Of a stretch of 64,000 nucleotides of DNA, positions 1-12,248 are shown piece after piece. The notes beneath the pieces were generated by a model, which made no database searches, was not told the DNA's origin, and saw only the letters and a program-made list of their open reading frames with translations. Both the position numbers and the translations under genes were made by a program. The DNA lies in NCBI GenBank assembly GCA_021014945.1, contig MU266413.1:49267-113266 (forward strand), given 5' to 3'. Positions within the stretch are counted from its first letter, which is position 1. The number at the start of each line of letters is the position of its first letter. This DNA is from Leucogyrophana mollusca. Taxonomy: Eukaryota; Basidiomycota; Agaricomycetes; Boletales.

Positions 1-372
1 GCCACAACTGTAGTATGGGACACTTATTCGTACCAGACATCGCACCCGAATTTGCCACTCGTCCAGGCCAAGTACACACTTGAGATCTGGGGAGACCAAG
101 GGCCAAACGCTGTTCGTGCACCGGGTTATCTCACTCCCAACAGTGCTCTGCAGTTTGCTTTATACACTCCTCAAGCATATACTCCCATCGGCAGTGGTAA
201 GTGCTGATAAGTCACAAATGACACCGAATTAACGCGTGGATCGGTAGGCTGGTCGTGTGCAGGTTGCTCGGGTGCGATGTCGCAGTATGTCACTCACCCC
301 GCCTTTGCGGGTATCTTCGCCACCTTGATCGTCATGCTCCTGTCTGGCTCCATCCTGATGCGCCGCATCTGA
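1..372 (+). CDS. DUF7137-like membrane protein, 3' end (partial)
   Basis: The last 106 codons of a gene that starts before the window. Exon 1..196 is joined to 248..372 by a 51-bp GT-AG intron (gtaagt...ggtag), and the frame closes at a TGA. The encoded tail has the motifs QAKYTLEIWG, PGYLTPNSALQFALYTP and a C-x2-C pair (WSCAGC). It ends in one hydrophobic helix (about IFATLIVMLLSGSILM) followed by RRI, so a C-terminal membrane anchor is likely. This matches what I know of the fungal DUF7137 family, which is secreted or membrane-anchored and of unknown function. The family name is from memory. The exon structure and the helix are seen directly. Confidence 0.7.
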
Positions 373-1883
373 GGACAGATTTCTGCCGAGCTTCAGTGCA
401 TCAGTTCGTCAATACAGTCCTCGGCTGTATCGACTTTTGCGGGACGCTGGTGATGCTTTTCTGTCTTCCATGCTTTACTTTCGGACTTCGGACGCACCCC
501 TACCACACATCCTTCTTTTTGCATGGACTTTGTCTGTTTCCTATCATATCGATATCTTTTTGGTTTCCGTGTCGCGTTCGTAATGACTTATGGGTGCATG
601 AATAATAGATGAACATTCGACCGTTTCAATGCATGTGATTGTTGCGTCTATTTTCTGTACGACGTCGGCGTCTTTGTTTAATGGGTGATTGACTTTCTCA
701 GTTCCCGCAGAGATTTACACCAAGAATACTCAGTCAAGTTCAAGAGCTATTCTTGGATTTGACGTACATCTATTCTGAGCTCTGGTCATTCGGATAAGGT
801 GGGCCAACTGATAGCTAGCAATCTGTCCTCTCAGGTGCTTGCTATATGTGGTAAAAGCAGAGCGCACGTTGCAACGTCGTGGCAGGTAAGATACTAAGTA
901 ACACTCAGAAAACCCGGAAGTTGGTGTAAAGACCCTTCCGGCTTGTAGATGGATACGTGTCGACAGCTCATCCACCTCAACATCCATAGTACATCTTTTT
1001 CCCGACCTGAGGGTCATAATACTTCTGGAGTCAAAGTACACTCACAGCCATGCATTTCTCTGATTTTCGTTTATACATTGTCAGTACTGACAGTGTCAGT
1101 GGCGGAGACAGCTGTGTTGCCGAGTATTGGACAGCTGTGAAGCGGGCTTGTCAGTCCTCATCAGAAAATTTCGACGGGTCCCTTGTAAAACTAGGGCAGC
1201 TCTTGATACATGAGTTCAAAGGTGGAGCGGGAGACTTGGAAGAAAGCTTCCTTGTGAACTTGTACGCCTGCCTTTAGTGAACAACAATGAAGAGAAGCGC
1301 CAAACCACATGGCAAAATATCCTTTTTTGGAGGTGTTGTCGGATCAGTAACATTGGTGACAGCCGCGGCCGCCATCAGTCACCAGGTTTTTACTTCCGGA
1401 GATGCAGCCGAATGACCTGTTCCGATTCGAATATTTCTCTCAGCTCTGAGCTCGGCACGCTACCCGTCGCGTGTCTCGACCAGACACACCTCCGCAGATC
1501 CCTCCCGGTAAACTGTGTGCCATTTGCTTTCTACCACATCCTTTCTCCCACTTCTACCATCACTTATTCTCTCGTTCTCACCTGACTGAACATCAACATT
1601 GACGACAGTGATCACGAAGGTAATAGCCACGCCATCTGCAGCGCGGAACTGAGCATACTGACACGTTTCATCGCCACTGTTTTATAGAACATCAGTGACT
1701 GCCTACGCTGCCAGTGCTGGTGCACATCTACGACTAATGCTTTCCTCCAATACTCACGCCAGCGCCGGTGATATGAAAGACGAAAGGCGACTGAAAATGA
1801 AGCAGAAGAGGTCGTTTTCGAACCTATTCGCAAAGAGTTCCTCTTCCATAACGAGCCAGAGATCGCCTCAACCAAATGACCAG
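373..1883. other. No supported gene
   Basis: Short open frames occur on both strands, but none shows a recognisable domain, a convincing exon chain or consistent coding character. A 41-codon frame at 1288..1413 with a hydrophobic middle, and a frame at about 1780..1876 reading ATENEAEEVVFEP, could be 5' exons of the next gene. I could not join them with good splice sites. Confidence 0.4.
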
Positions 1884-3472
1884 ATGAATTCCGGTATGCA
1901 AATCTTGCGTGGCTGTGTGGAAAGCTCACTGAATCCGTCCTCGGCCACTCTGATACAGTCAGGAGCGGCCATACATATAACAACTCTAATGCGGTTGGGG
2001 GTTACCAGAAGCCTGCCGTACCTAAGCTGGACATTCCGCATGCTACACAGCGCAGTGCTCCAGTTTCTCCGGTCATTCCCACAACTCCCCGGATGAAGAC
2101 TATGAGAGATACCATTCAAGATCTCGGACTCTGCGAGTCTGTCGTCAACGCGCAGCCCGTGATCACTGGTGGAAATGTGGTTGCTCGCCAGCCTATTCCC
2201 TTCGGCGATGGAATACCTACATTTCCACGATCCTCTACGTCATCGAATGCCACTGCACCACGTTCACAGCCACCCTCACCAAGTACGAGACGGCCGACTC
2301 TTAGGGCTAGGGAGAACGAGCGACCTCGGACATCTTCGAAGGTTCAACACGTTCAACACAATTACAATTTGCCGCCGCCCCCAGCATCTCGTCACGACGG
2401 TCCCTTATCCGGGCCCCCAAGGAATTCACCCGAGTTTGCTCCCGGCAATCGAAGACAAGAGAGGCGTCCGCAGACAGCTGATGGGAGTTCTCGCAGTGAA
2501 ACCTTCTGTAAGAGGGAGAAACATTACATGAAAAACCTGCCTCCTCTGCCGCCGCTCCCACCTCCAGCTGCAACTTCTCTGGGATCTCGTGTCAAACCTC
2601 CTAAACCTCTCGTGATCTATCCCTACCATCATCGCACTCGATCTGTGCCAACCCTTTCTCCATCACCGACGCTCAAACATCACAGCCGTCCACGTACAGC
2701 CGCCAACTCTAGTCCTTCATCACCACAGATACCCCTGGGCACGAGAGAGGATGTCACTTGCGCTTTGGAGCGACCTGTGCTTTATGTCCACCCGCCTCCT
2801 CCTCACCTTAGCGTGTCTGTGCCATCACCACCGTTGCACACCAAGCAAGAATTATCACGGCCTTCCTCCATGTACTCCTCGGAGATCGATCATAGATCAG
2901 TAGATTCCAGTACTACCTCACCACTGCCCACGACTCCTCTCTATGAGCCAGGCGAGAGCCCGCTCGGTGAACACGTCGCACACTCTAATGTCAGCCGCAG
3001 CCACCTCACGGTCAGCTCGGCCAAGTCTAGGTCAAATCGTCTTTCGCGTGTGGGACCAAAGTCTTCCTCATCTAGTCAAGGTTGGACTCCACCATCGGAC
3101 TGGTCCGGGCCGCTACCGAGCGACTCTGATCCCAACAAGGGAGATGATACCAATGTGCTCTCGAAACTGGTGCGTCTGCGCAAACAGAAGAGTACTCCGA
3201 GAATAGACAATTCGGAGACGAAACCGTTTTTCGCCCACCTGAACTTGTCGTCGCCATCCATGTGGCACCCTCTGCCGAAACGCAAGGTAGGCGGGGAGAG
3301 AAACGACAAAGCGGACGACCCAGTAAGACCGGTTAAGGCAGCCGAAGAGGTGGTGGTAACTATGCGGAACTTTGAAAGCGATGACTTGCAGGTGCAGGCT
3401 ATGACAGACGTTATCCCTCGGCTGAGAGAACTTAAATCTTCGAAGTCATGGCTTAGGACCAAGGTCTGGTAA
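1884..3472 (+). CDS. Proline/serine-rich protein of unknown function
   Basis: One long frame is open from the stop at 1877 to the TAA at 3470-3472. A plausible acceptor at 1882-1883 would start this exon; the first internal ATG is at 2093. The product (about 500 residues here) is mostly low complexity: PPLPPLPPPAA, many S/P runs, and basic patches (RLRKQK, LPKRK). A more ordered C-terminus ends with VIPRLRELKSSKSWLRTKVW. The proline stretches resemble SH3 or WW ligands, which is only inference. I do not recognise the family. The 5' exons are unresolved, so the true start lies upstream or at 2093. Confidence 0.55.
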
Positions 3473-5871
3473 ATTTGGACGATACTCATCATTCGTATAC
3501 AATATTGTCGAACTAATCTCTCTTACCCTACATTCTACATCACTTAGATTTCTGGTCAACGATATGGCAATGATAATTTGATTCTGATGCGTTCCTCGCG
3601 TCTATTCTCCCATCAGGGGCCACAGGGCCTTGGCTGCCCCATTGAAAAAGCATTTGTGATAAGCTGGCATGGCCTCAGACTGTCTTAGGATTGTTCAGCT
3701 ATCCTGCATCGGATGACGGAGCAAAAAAATCCTTCCATGCTCTGCCAGCGTACCAGAAGACCCACCGCACATCCCAAGAGAGTTATCAGCATTGATACCC
3801 GTAGCATTTGAGGGTACAAACGCGATGTGGCTTAGAGATGCCTGGAATGTCAGGGGCCTGCAGTGTCCTGAGTCACACGAGGAACCTCTTTTTGCTCGTG
3901 ATTTTCGATGCAAATCAATATATCCTGAATCATGTCCGCACCGCAAATTCACCGGTCAACAAAAATCCGGGCACACAATGAGGTCCTGAATTCAGACTGA
4001 CCAGAGTTGAGACAAGCTTGAATCGCCATTTACGTCTGCACAGCCATGTAGCCGAGTTTGTGATAGACGCTGCCGTTTGTCCAGCACTATTGGCAAGACA
4101 ATCTCACCGCTATCGCTGGGCACAGGGGGAGTGCCATAAACGATCATTTTGTCGCACGAAGTCCCCATGCCTGGGCCATCGAGATGATTGACTATGTGCC
4201 TTTACCAGCCGTAAGGACTAAAAGGAGCCCTCGGGTTCGGAATCGCTTAGCAGGTATTTCGGAAAACCGTACACTGCTCGAAGCGACGGTGTCAAGCGCA
4301 TCGGTAAACCGTAGCTGACTCGAGGGGTGGGAGGCGGCCGCTGACGAAGGGGTTGTACATATCCGGATACAAGCTGGACCATCGCGCCAAGCCGAGAGGC
4401 AGCCCGACCGTATTATCGTAGATAACGCCTGTCAGTAATAATCAGACATGGGGGGCCTTACGGGGAGAGGCGAAGGGTTAAGTTTCGCCTTGAAATGTGT
4501 CGCTTTGAGTTTGGGCACAATGTTTGAAGGAAGGATCGAGCTTCCGGCCCACCACTGGGCAGAGAGCCGGGGATTCAACATAAGTCCGGATCTGCGTGAA
4601 TGGCCAGCGATTGTCAGCACAGCGATAGATTTAAAATCCCCCTCTATCGGCGGACAAAATGCAACTATGTAGACACCTACCAGAACAGATCCTGAAAAAA
4701 AAAAAGTGGGACATTTATTCCTTGTTTGTCGCGTCTGTGGCTGGGCTGAGTGCGCTGTGTTCAAATGTGGCTGACAAATCGCGAGAACTTGGTTGCCCTC
4801 GGACACAGCGACAGGTCTTCCATTGTTGCAGATCTCCATGAACACGGTTCCATATCAGACTGAGCATTATTTCTCTCAACATCGCTTGCAAATGTTGTGG
4901 ATAATACAATGTTCGAGTTTGGATGGAACAGATAGCCGTTGTAGTGGGGAGCTCGAGCTCTTATGAATTGTCTTTGAAGTGTATTCTTTGCGCATTCCCC
5001 GAGTCCCAGTGTTCTCTCGAAACGGTTGTCGCCGTGACCCACCTGAAGGAGGTCGCTCAGGTATCCGGACGTAATCGTGGTTTTCAGGGTCTTTGACATG
5101 TGAAGTAGGTTCCGTCAGTCTTCAATTGGTAACCGTTGTACTCGGCTCGGCGGTCGCACTCAAGCATCTTTGTTCACTACAGGCATCAGTGTCTCATATC
5201 TTCTAAACTCTGGCTTTCTTACCCTCTTCTCGTTCCTCAGCCATTCAAATCCGAAGTTGTTTGTGGATGCATCACCTCTGCCAGCCCATGATCTCTGAAA
5301 AGCGATGATATTGATGCGGTGCTGGTGCTTGGGCCTTCGGACGTCATGCCCATATTCTAGCACGAGGGCTGAGGGTTTCCATCTCTACTTGGCCGGCCCC
5401 CCCTCCGTACGTCCCTTTTACAGCATGCCCCCGCTTGCGCGTACTTGCGGAGGTGGACTTGCTGAGGAGGGCTCCAAACCTAGCCACGTTTTCATGGCGG
5501 TGGAATGGCACAGCCTTCGGAGGCCATGCGAGCATCCGGGATACCTTACACCATAGGTTCTGTTTCGCCCCCTTGGCAAGCGGTAACGGAGAAAATACCA
5601 TGCACAAATGTACGTGATATAAGCGGGGACTGTATCGAGCCAAATTTAATAAGCCTTCGAAGTGTCTATTCCTGCATTATGCAATCTGTGCTCTCCCGTC
5701 AAAGCGTCCCCGAGGCGGTGATGGGTGGCGTGAGCTTTAAAGACAACTTCTTGGTTCCCCAGCTCAATTTCTGCATTGCTCTCTCTATCTCACTCATGTC
5801 ATCGCACGAAGAGTCAGTTTATCGTTCTTCAGTCGATCATACCGCTGATCTAAGTATTGTTTCTTTTGCAG
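3473..5871. other. Long gap without a supported gene
   Basis: About 2.4 kb with only short, mutually overlapping frames on both strands. There is an 11-base A run near 4695. The 3' part (about 5500-5870) may contain the 5' exon of the next gene: an ATG at 5505 opens a short frame ending near possible donors at 5587 and 5609. No transposase, reverse transcriptase or terminal repeat was recognised. Confidence 0.4.
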
Positions 5872-7623
5872 TCACCCTCAAAGTGGTTCCTCCCGGGATA
5901 ATCGTCACCAGACTTCTCCGCCAGATCCACCTCTATGGCCTCCGTCGTTGCCGGCGGGGCTCTCGCCATTTGAATCCGAGTATCTGGACATGATGCCCCC
6001 GTTCGAGGGAGGGAACTATCAGATGTCCCAGGGGCCTTCAACCCCGGCCTTGGATCATGTGGCGCACCCGCTGGCTTTTCCGGAGCAGGTTCGTATTGAC
6101 TGTTCCATCAAAAACACTATCTCTCACAACTGTTCACACCTCAGCACGACTTTATGACCGACCACACGGCCCAGTTTCAAGCTCAACAAAGCGCCCACTA
6201 TCCTTCGTACTCACTGGAAGCAGGTCTTCAGCACGGCTCGCAAATGTTTTTCCCAGTGAGTATGATAACAACCGCGCTGCTTATTGTCATGACGTGTCTG
6301 TCGCAGGGATCGACCTTCACTCAGCCAGGTCACCCCTCCGATTCGTCTGCTTTCCGAAGTCACAATGTCATCACAGAGACCCCTTTCGCAACCTTTTCCC
6401 CTTTTCTTGATGATACCTTCGGTCCCATCGACAGCGCTGGCGCTTCCGTGCCTCTTCGACAGGGCCTTCGCCCACACCAGCCGGTAATGGCGACAACGCC
6501 GTTCCTACCGCCACAGGCTTTTTCGACCCAGCCATCGGAAAATTTTCAAATTCAGCCTGACATACAGAACTCGCCCCAGTTGTCCCCCGTCACCGGTTTA
6601 CCAATAAGTTCAGAGTTCTCCCAAACAGCTACGCGATTCAGCCCCAGTGGCGCGCCACCGCATACTCGTTTCACCACCGCAATGAGTTCTTCGCCCGACA
6701 GGGGCGCGCAGCACAGCACCATTGCCCCCGTAGCGCCGATTGCGAGGCGGTGGAGCCCAGGCCCTTACCATCCCGACCCTGCATCAGGTACTGGAGCAGG
6801 CACAATGCTCCGGCATTCCCCGAGCTCTAAGCGCGTTTGGGAGGCAGATTCTCAAGTATGTGGAAGCTACAAAGACATTATTCGAGACCCCCGCTGATCA
6901 CACGATAGGTCGAACGACGGGTAGCTGCTCGTCGCTCCGGCTCTGCCAGTGCTGGATCGAGCAGCGGTGCAGTTGGCAGCCCTAGTGGTCCCATCAGCTC
7001 GACTATGTATGCCCGAGGACCCATAGTGCCCCAGGGACGCTACAAACCCGGTAACACTCTTGATCATAACATGGAAGGGCAAAAGCAAGCGGTCATTTTT
7101 AACCTGGAAAATCCGAGAGAAGAGGGAATACCTCTCGCTGATGCACTCGCGCGGCGGTTCGATCGCCTTGAAAACCGGAGCACCCCAGTGCTGGCAGACG
7201 TGGGCAGCGTGACAGTCTCTCTTCGAATCGAGGTATGTAGAAGTCCATTAGCCTTTGCGACGCATGCACGCTAACTCTTACATTATAGTGGCCAGGTTAT
7301 GCGTCCTGGTCTGGTCAAATATCCTCAAAGAATTGGAAGAAGACACGAGGCCCGCCCACACGCGAGGCGATAGCTCACAAAGTTGCAAAACACGTCAGGC
7401 GCTTCATTGAGGCGAGCAATGCTTAACATTGTATCGGCTTCTCTGCGGCTCATCACCTTTTTTATCACAGGACCGCCAAAACAAGCAGTATGAAAACAAG
7501 TGGACGAAAAACTGGAGCGTCGGGCAGAACGGCATTGAACTGCAAGATCTAGTCCTCGTCGCATTGCGCCATGTCTCGGCCGGAAGCTGGCAGCCTGAAC
7601 TCCGCCTCATTCGCGACATTTGA
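5872..7623 (+). CDS. Uncharacterised Agaricomycete protein with conserved-looking C-terminus
   Basis: Six exons are supported: 5872..6088, 6145..6255, 6307..6855, 6909..7232, 7289..7411 and 7471..7623. All junctions keep frame; the 5' end is unresolved. The N-terminal two thirds are rich in S, P, Q and T. The last three exons hold a compact block: YARGPIVPQGRYKPG, then VSLRIEWPGYASWSGQI, NWKKTRGPPTREAIAHKVAK, and a tail ending SAGSWQPELRLIRDI. I recall similar WPGY...W...TRE...KVAK blocks in mushroom proteins with no assigned function. The last intron uses a GC donor (GAG|GCGAGC at 7412). The 51-bp intron 6256..6306 is a multiple of three and has no stop, so retention would keep frame. Confidence 0.7.
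7412..7470 (+). other. GC-AG intron
   Basis: A 59-bp intron with donor GAG|GCGAGC and acceptor ATCACAG. Reading through it meets a TAA within six codons. Splicing restores a frame that continues through a hydrophilic, well-formed exon to 7623. No GT donor in the vicinity gives the same frame. Confidence 0.7.
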
Positions 7624-8611
7624 ATGAGGTTCCATCCATCTGGATTCCTCTGGTTTATTCCTCTGTGCATATCTCAAGATAGTGTCATCATTTCTATTGT
7701 GCCATTCCCTCTCTCCTCGTGGCCATTGCCATCGGCACAGGCCCACTCTCGATTCCCACACTCGCCACAGTCACACAATCATCCTACAACGTTCCTAAAT
7801 GGGCACCAGACATTCGCGGCTTCTATCCATCAACTCCGTCTTTACTTCTTGATCTCGACTGCCACCCAGCCTGCCATACATCTCTGAGACGACCCTCCTG
7901 GTCGACTCCTCGCATCCATAACGGCATCCACTTATTAGTAACTTAACTCGCATCATTGACATCACAACTACCATTGCATCTATCATCACCATCTTCGTTC
8001 TATTGTAGCAATTCAGTCCCTCTCTGGTTTGTAGAATCTTTATACGGATCTATACCCTTCTCTATCAAATTACCCCTCTGGCTTATCCAGTGTGCGGTTT
8101 CAGCTTCGCATATATATATTGCACATTATCACTCACAATGATCATCATATGATTATTCACGCACACACACTTTCACGATACCAACTTTCATAGATATGAA
8201 TCGATTTGAATATATATCTTTACGCATTATCCTCCGCAATTTTGGGGTCCAAGTGAGGGTGAACTAGGTATCGTCTACCTACAGAAGATCCATTGATTTA
8301 GGAGGATCTATGTAGGAGGATGGATTGGCCAACGACCAGGCTGGCACTTTCCTTGGGGCGATTTTCGCGGAGTTTAAAATTATTCTTCCTCTCCGATCCC
8401 TCTACATCAGAATTCACGCCGACTGGACAGCGCAAGAGAGATTGGGTGAGGTCAGGAGCAGATAACTTATTATCTTTTGTTTTACCACGCGCGGCCTTTG
8501 CGTATCCTTTTTGGGGTCGGTGAGCTCTAATCTTACTCGCCCTAAAACTTCATCAAGGAATACAAACTCATCAACTTCTGGTGGGATACGTTGTGGATGC
8601 AGATCTGAAAT
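7624..8611. other. Intergenic, AT-rich and pyrimidine-rich
   Basis: This covers the 3' region of the preceding gene and the promoter region of QTRT2. It contains CT-rich stretches and ATATAT runs near 8110 and 8205. No gene is supported. The short frames have no domain signal. Confidence 0.5.
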
Positions 8612-10724
8612 ATGGGTCAACAGGATCAGCCAGAGGAACTTGTTATGCGATTCCCCGCTTTCTCATTCAGCTTGGTCGCCACTGCATCCGCATTCGCATC
8701 GTCCTCGCGTCCGAAATTTGGTGGTCGACTTGGCAAGATCATTTTGAAGCGACAGCACCCACTTACAGAGGATGGATCAGCCGAGGGTTCAGATCCCCCG
8801 GTAAAGCAAACCACCGAGCATATCATCGACCTTGATACCCCTAACTTCTTATCGACGACATCGCGAGGTGTTGTGCCACACCTTTCACGCGATCACTGTA
8901 ATTCAATGAGCGCACTTCGATGGGTTCATATTCCTTTTGAATCCTTGTGAGTCTCTCCACCGGCCTCGGGTAGCCGTAAACGTAGATAATCGGCTGTTCG
9001 TATAAATGACCCGAGATTTTGTTGCTTTCTTTGAGTCATTGGTTTGGCCTTGGTTTGGTGTTGATCTGATATTGGCCTGCAGTCTAGACCACACTCCTCC
9101 GGTGCCGACTCTCCAATGCGGGCCAAATCCTCTTCACACCTTCCTAGGATTCTCCACCAGCAAGCAACTTCTGTCCCTCTCCCTCCGTGACCCCCTTGAT
9201 GCACGAGAAATGCCGCCCAATGGAAATACATATGTCTCAGCAAATTGCATTCGGGGAGTCCGAAAGGTATGTATAATGCAAAGTCAGCCGAATCACATTT
9301 TCCCCCACAAGTCCTGGATCAGAGTATCATGTCACAGTTGACTGACTGCTACATAGGTCACTTTGGCTGATTGGCACAAATATACCCTTGCTACACGCCC
9401 TGATCTTGTTTTCGCATTGAGCGACATCCCATTCACCCCCTTGCCGCATTCGCAAAAACGGATTACGAAGAGCATCGAGAGGAGTGCTGGCTGGCTGGCA
9501 GAGTTTTTACGACCCCACAAAACAGTCACGAATTCTGCCCCAACGCATCCGCTGAATATCCTAGTTCAGATGCCCGGCGGGACATCGGCAGCTGCTCGCG
9601 AAGCCTTTGCACGGGGCCTTACAGAAACCCTCCATGACCGCGAGGCAGAGGCTGTAAAACCGCTGCGATGTCTTGACGATGGCGTTGCTGGTTATGCATT
9701 CGACCTTGTCACTCTGCGTGCTGGTCCGGGCCCCGCGGATGACCCGGTGATAAATCCCTCTGCAAATCAACTCGATGCTCCGACCGAAGTTGCAGAGATC
9801 AAGGAGGCGTCTACGTTGCTGCAAGATTCGAATCTTCTGGCTGGGATACCTACACCGAGTACCGTATGTGCTCAAGAACTAATCACCGTGGCGGCGCCCC
9901 CGCTATCAGCATCCGCATTGTCCACGCTGTTGCGTTCCTCTTTGGCACCTCTCCCGCCCACCAAACCTCGACTAGTCACAGGCTCGTGCTCGCCACACGA
10001 AGTCCTAGAATTAATACGCGATGTAGGAGTGGACGTCTTCGACTCGGGATGGGCCGTGAGTGCTGCCAGTGCAGGCGTTGCTCTGGACTTCGTCTTCCCT
10101 GTTCCGAGTGAGGGCCTCAATGCTAAAAACGGACGGCTCCGCCTCAGCGGAAGGCGAGACCTCGGTCACAATATTTACGACACGGAATATGCGCACGATT
10201 TTGCAAGGTTGGCTGGATCTTTCGCTGCTAGCTCAGACAAGTCAACCGCGCTGCCCGTCTGCCCATGTTTCGCGTGCTCTCCACCTTCGTCCTCCTCACA
10301 TATATTGCATAGCAGCGTGGACGAACAATCTTATTCCCCCGGCGGAGAAGGTGACCTGGGAAAAGCTAAAGCAACCATCCAGCCCCCCGTTACTCGCGCA
10401 TATGTGCACCACCTCTTGCACACTCACGAGATGTCCGCCCACACGCTACTTGTGGCTCACAATCTCGCAGTGCTAGACGCGTTCTTCGCGGGCGTTCGGA
10501 GAGTTCTGTCGCACCAAACCGCGGACGGAGCGTCAGAGGGACAAACTGCCCTTCCGCTCCCGGATGAAATCACGAGGTTCCTGGATGCATACGATAGAAA
10601 TATGCTCGTGTTCGACGAGGCTAAACACGCGTGGCTGGATGTAGATCGTGCGAGGGGAAAGGGAAGACTAGCGCGGGAGAAAGGGAAAGAATCTGACGGT
10701 GGGTCTATTGAAGGCTCGCAATAA
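8612..10724 (+). CDS. QTRT2: Queuine tRNA-ribosyltransferase accessory subunit 2
   Basis: Non-catalytic partner of the eukaryotic tRNA-guanine transglycosylase. The heterodimer exchanges guanine-34 for queuine in GUN-anticodon tRNAs. Exons 8612..8946, 9083..9266 and 9357..10724 sum to 629 codons in frame (628 aa). Diagnostic parts are FGGRLGKIILKRQHPL with TPNFLSTTSRGVVPHLS near the N-terminus, GNTYVSANCIRGVRKVTLADW, a block around FALSDIPFTPLPHSQKR, SSLAPLPPTKPRLVTG, and SPHEVLELIRDVGVDVFDS. The zinc site has the TGT arrangement: CPCFAC followed by a downstream His in HEMSAHTLLVAHN. A basic/acidic C-terminal tail follows. The call rests on this order of motifs. A catalytic QTRT1 must lie elsewhere in the genome. 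Confidence 0.9.
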
Positions 10725-11043
10725 GGTCAAGGGATCCGAATGGATGGCCAAAAAGAAGGGATGTTGTCGGGACGTGAGGTACTGTTGAGGCTTGTGATCT
10801 GACGACCTATACATACGTGATTAAGAGGACTTAAAAAAGAAAGCATAATCAACTCGAGGTTGAACGTTGTTACAGTGACTGCCAGGAAGGCGGAAGCGGT
10901 CGGCCCGCCTCGCCACTTGCAAGAGCCACTTGCACATTGAATATTGAATATTGACCCTCACTCCGGTACATACGACTCAGGCTGTTGTGGTAGACTCAAA
11001 AAGTCTTAGCTGTCCGGTCTATGATACGGGTTGCTACAACATC

Positions 11044-12248
11044 ATGACAGCTGTCTTTTCAACAAGAAGCCTATCGGCTTCCACGTCGGCGCTAGGACAC
11101 CCATTCACATTCCTTACACCGGCTTCGCTGTCATCAAGCCGTGGGCCTGACAGACCCGCCCCGAGACGACCACGAGCACATCTGCGGCACTTCTCGTGTA
11201 CACCCCGAAGATTGGCCGCCGCAAAGAGCCACTATGAAGTGCTCTCTGTGCCAAGTTCTGCTACGAAAGCACAGATAAAGGTGCGCAACCCGTCAAGTCT
11301 ACATCCACGAAAAGAGCTCACGCGCTTGCTATCATCAGGCTAGCTTTTACCAAGTAATTATTGAACCTGAGTGCCATCGCGTCGCAACTCACCTGAACAC
11401 ACCTTAGCTGAGCAAAAAGTACCATCCCGATGTCGCTAAAGACCCTGGTTCGCGGGGAAAGTTCCATGCTGTGAGCGAAGCATACGGTGTTTTGGGTGAT
11501 GATCGGAAACGGTGTGTTATATCAACTCTTTCTTGCCTTGCTCCACTGTCGCCGTTCGTGTATGAATGTCGTTCCTGTCTTCATATCTACATGTGACATA
11601 TGATGGTGCCATTGTCTACCCTAAGTTGCCGCCTATTGGGTCTACATTGCGGACTAACACGAATACCCTCTCAGCCGCGAGTATGACCGCACATTCAAAC
11701 GACCTCCTGCCCACGCCCAGCATCCACAAGCAACAACAACCCGACCCTCCTCCCAACCCGGCTATTCCCGCACCAACCCTTGGCAGAGTCATTCACGCAC
11801 TCGCAATCCGAAGTCAGACCCACAGCATCCACACGCCGCCTACGATCACCCCTGGGAACGCAATCGGGACGGAAAATACACGTATTATCGCCCACCACCG
11901 GGTAGCTACTCGAACAAATCCTATACATGGTCGCACACAGATCCATTCTCGAGTCCACACGTTCAGCGCGCGACGGGGCGGTCATCTGCTGGTCACCGTC
12001 CCGACGCCTCGTCTGGAGCCGGTACCTCCTCAGCTTCGAGCTCGGGACCTGATGTCAGCGAGGCGAGTGAGAGGGGAACAGCTGCGGGAGCGGAAAAGCG
12101 CCATCGTCCTGAAAGGCAGCCTTCAGACGAGGATGCCGCTGCGTCGGAGAGTGTCCTTATGCGCGCGTTTGCCGTAACAGGGCTACTGTCGTTGATATTG
12201 GCACTGTCGCAATTGGGCGGAGCGCCTTGGGGGACGGCACATGCTTGA
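11044..12248 (+). CDS. J-domain protein 1, mitochondrial, C-terminally anchored
   Basis: Exons 11044..11280, 11408..11511 and 11675..12248 sum to 305 codons (304 aa). The N-terminus is basic and Ser/Arg-rich, with [20 protein letters not shown] resembling a mitochondrial presequence before helix I. The J domain follows, with [12 protein letters not shown] carrying the HPD tripeptide that stimulates Hsp70 ATPase, and [15 protein letters not shown]. Then come a low-complexity region, the motif [11 protein letters not shown], and a single hydrophobic helix near the end ([16 protein letters not shown]). Intron 1 falls after AQIK (phase 0) and intron 2 inside the Arg codon of KR (phase 2). Both positions are shared with J-domain protein 2 at 17.6 kb. 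It is likely an Hsp70 co-chaperone of the mitochondrial membrane; the client is unknown. Confidence 0.85.

Noticed and set aside
2943..3492. Frames of 60-140 codons on both strands inside the Pro/Ser-rich gene
   Set aside because: They are shadows of a longer frame with better codon structure.
3473..5871. Possible transposon remnant in the long gap
   Set aside because: No transposase or reverse-transcriptase motif, terminal repeat or target-site duplication could be found by eye.
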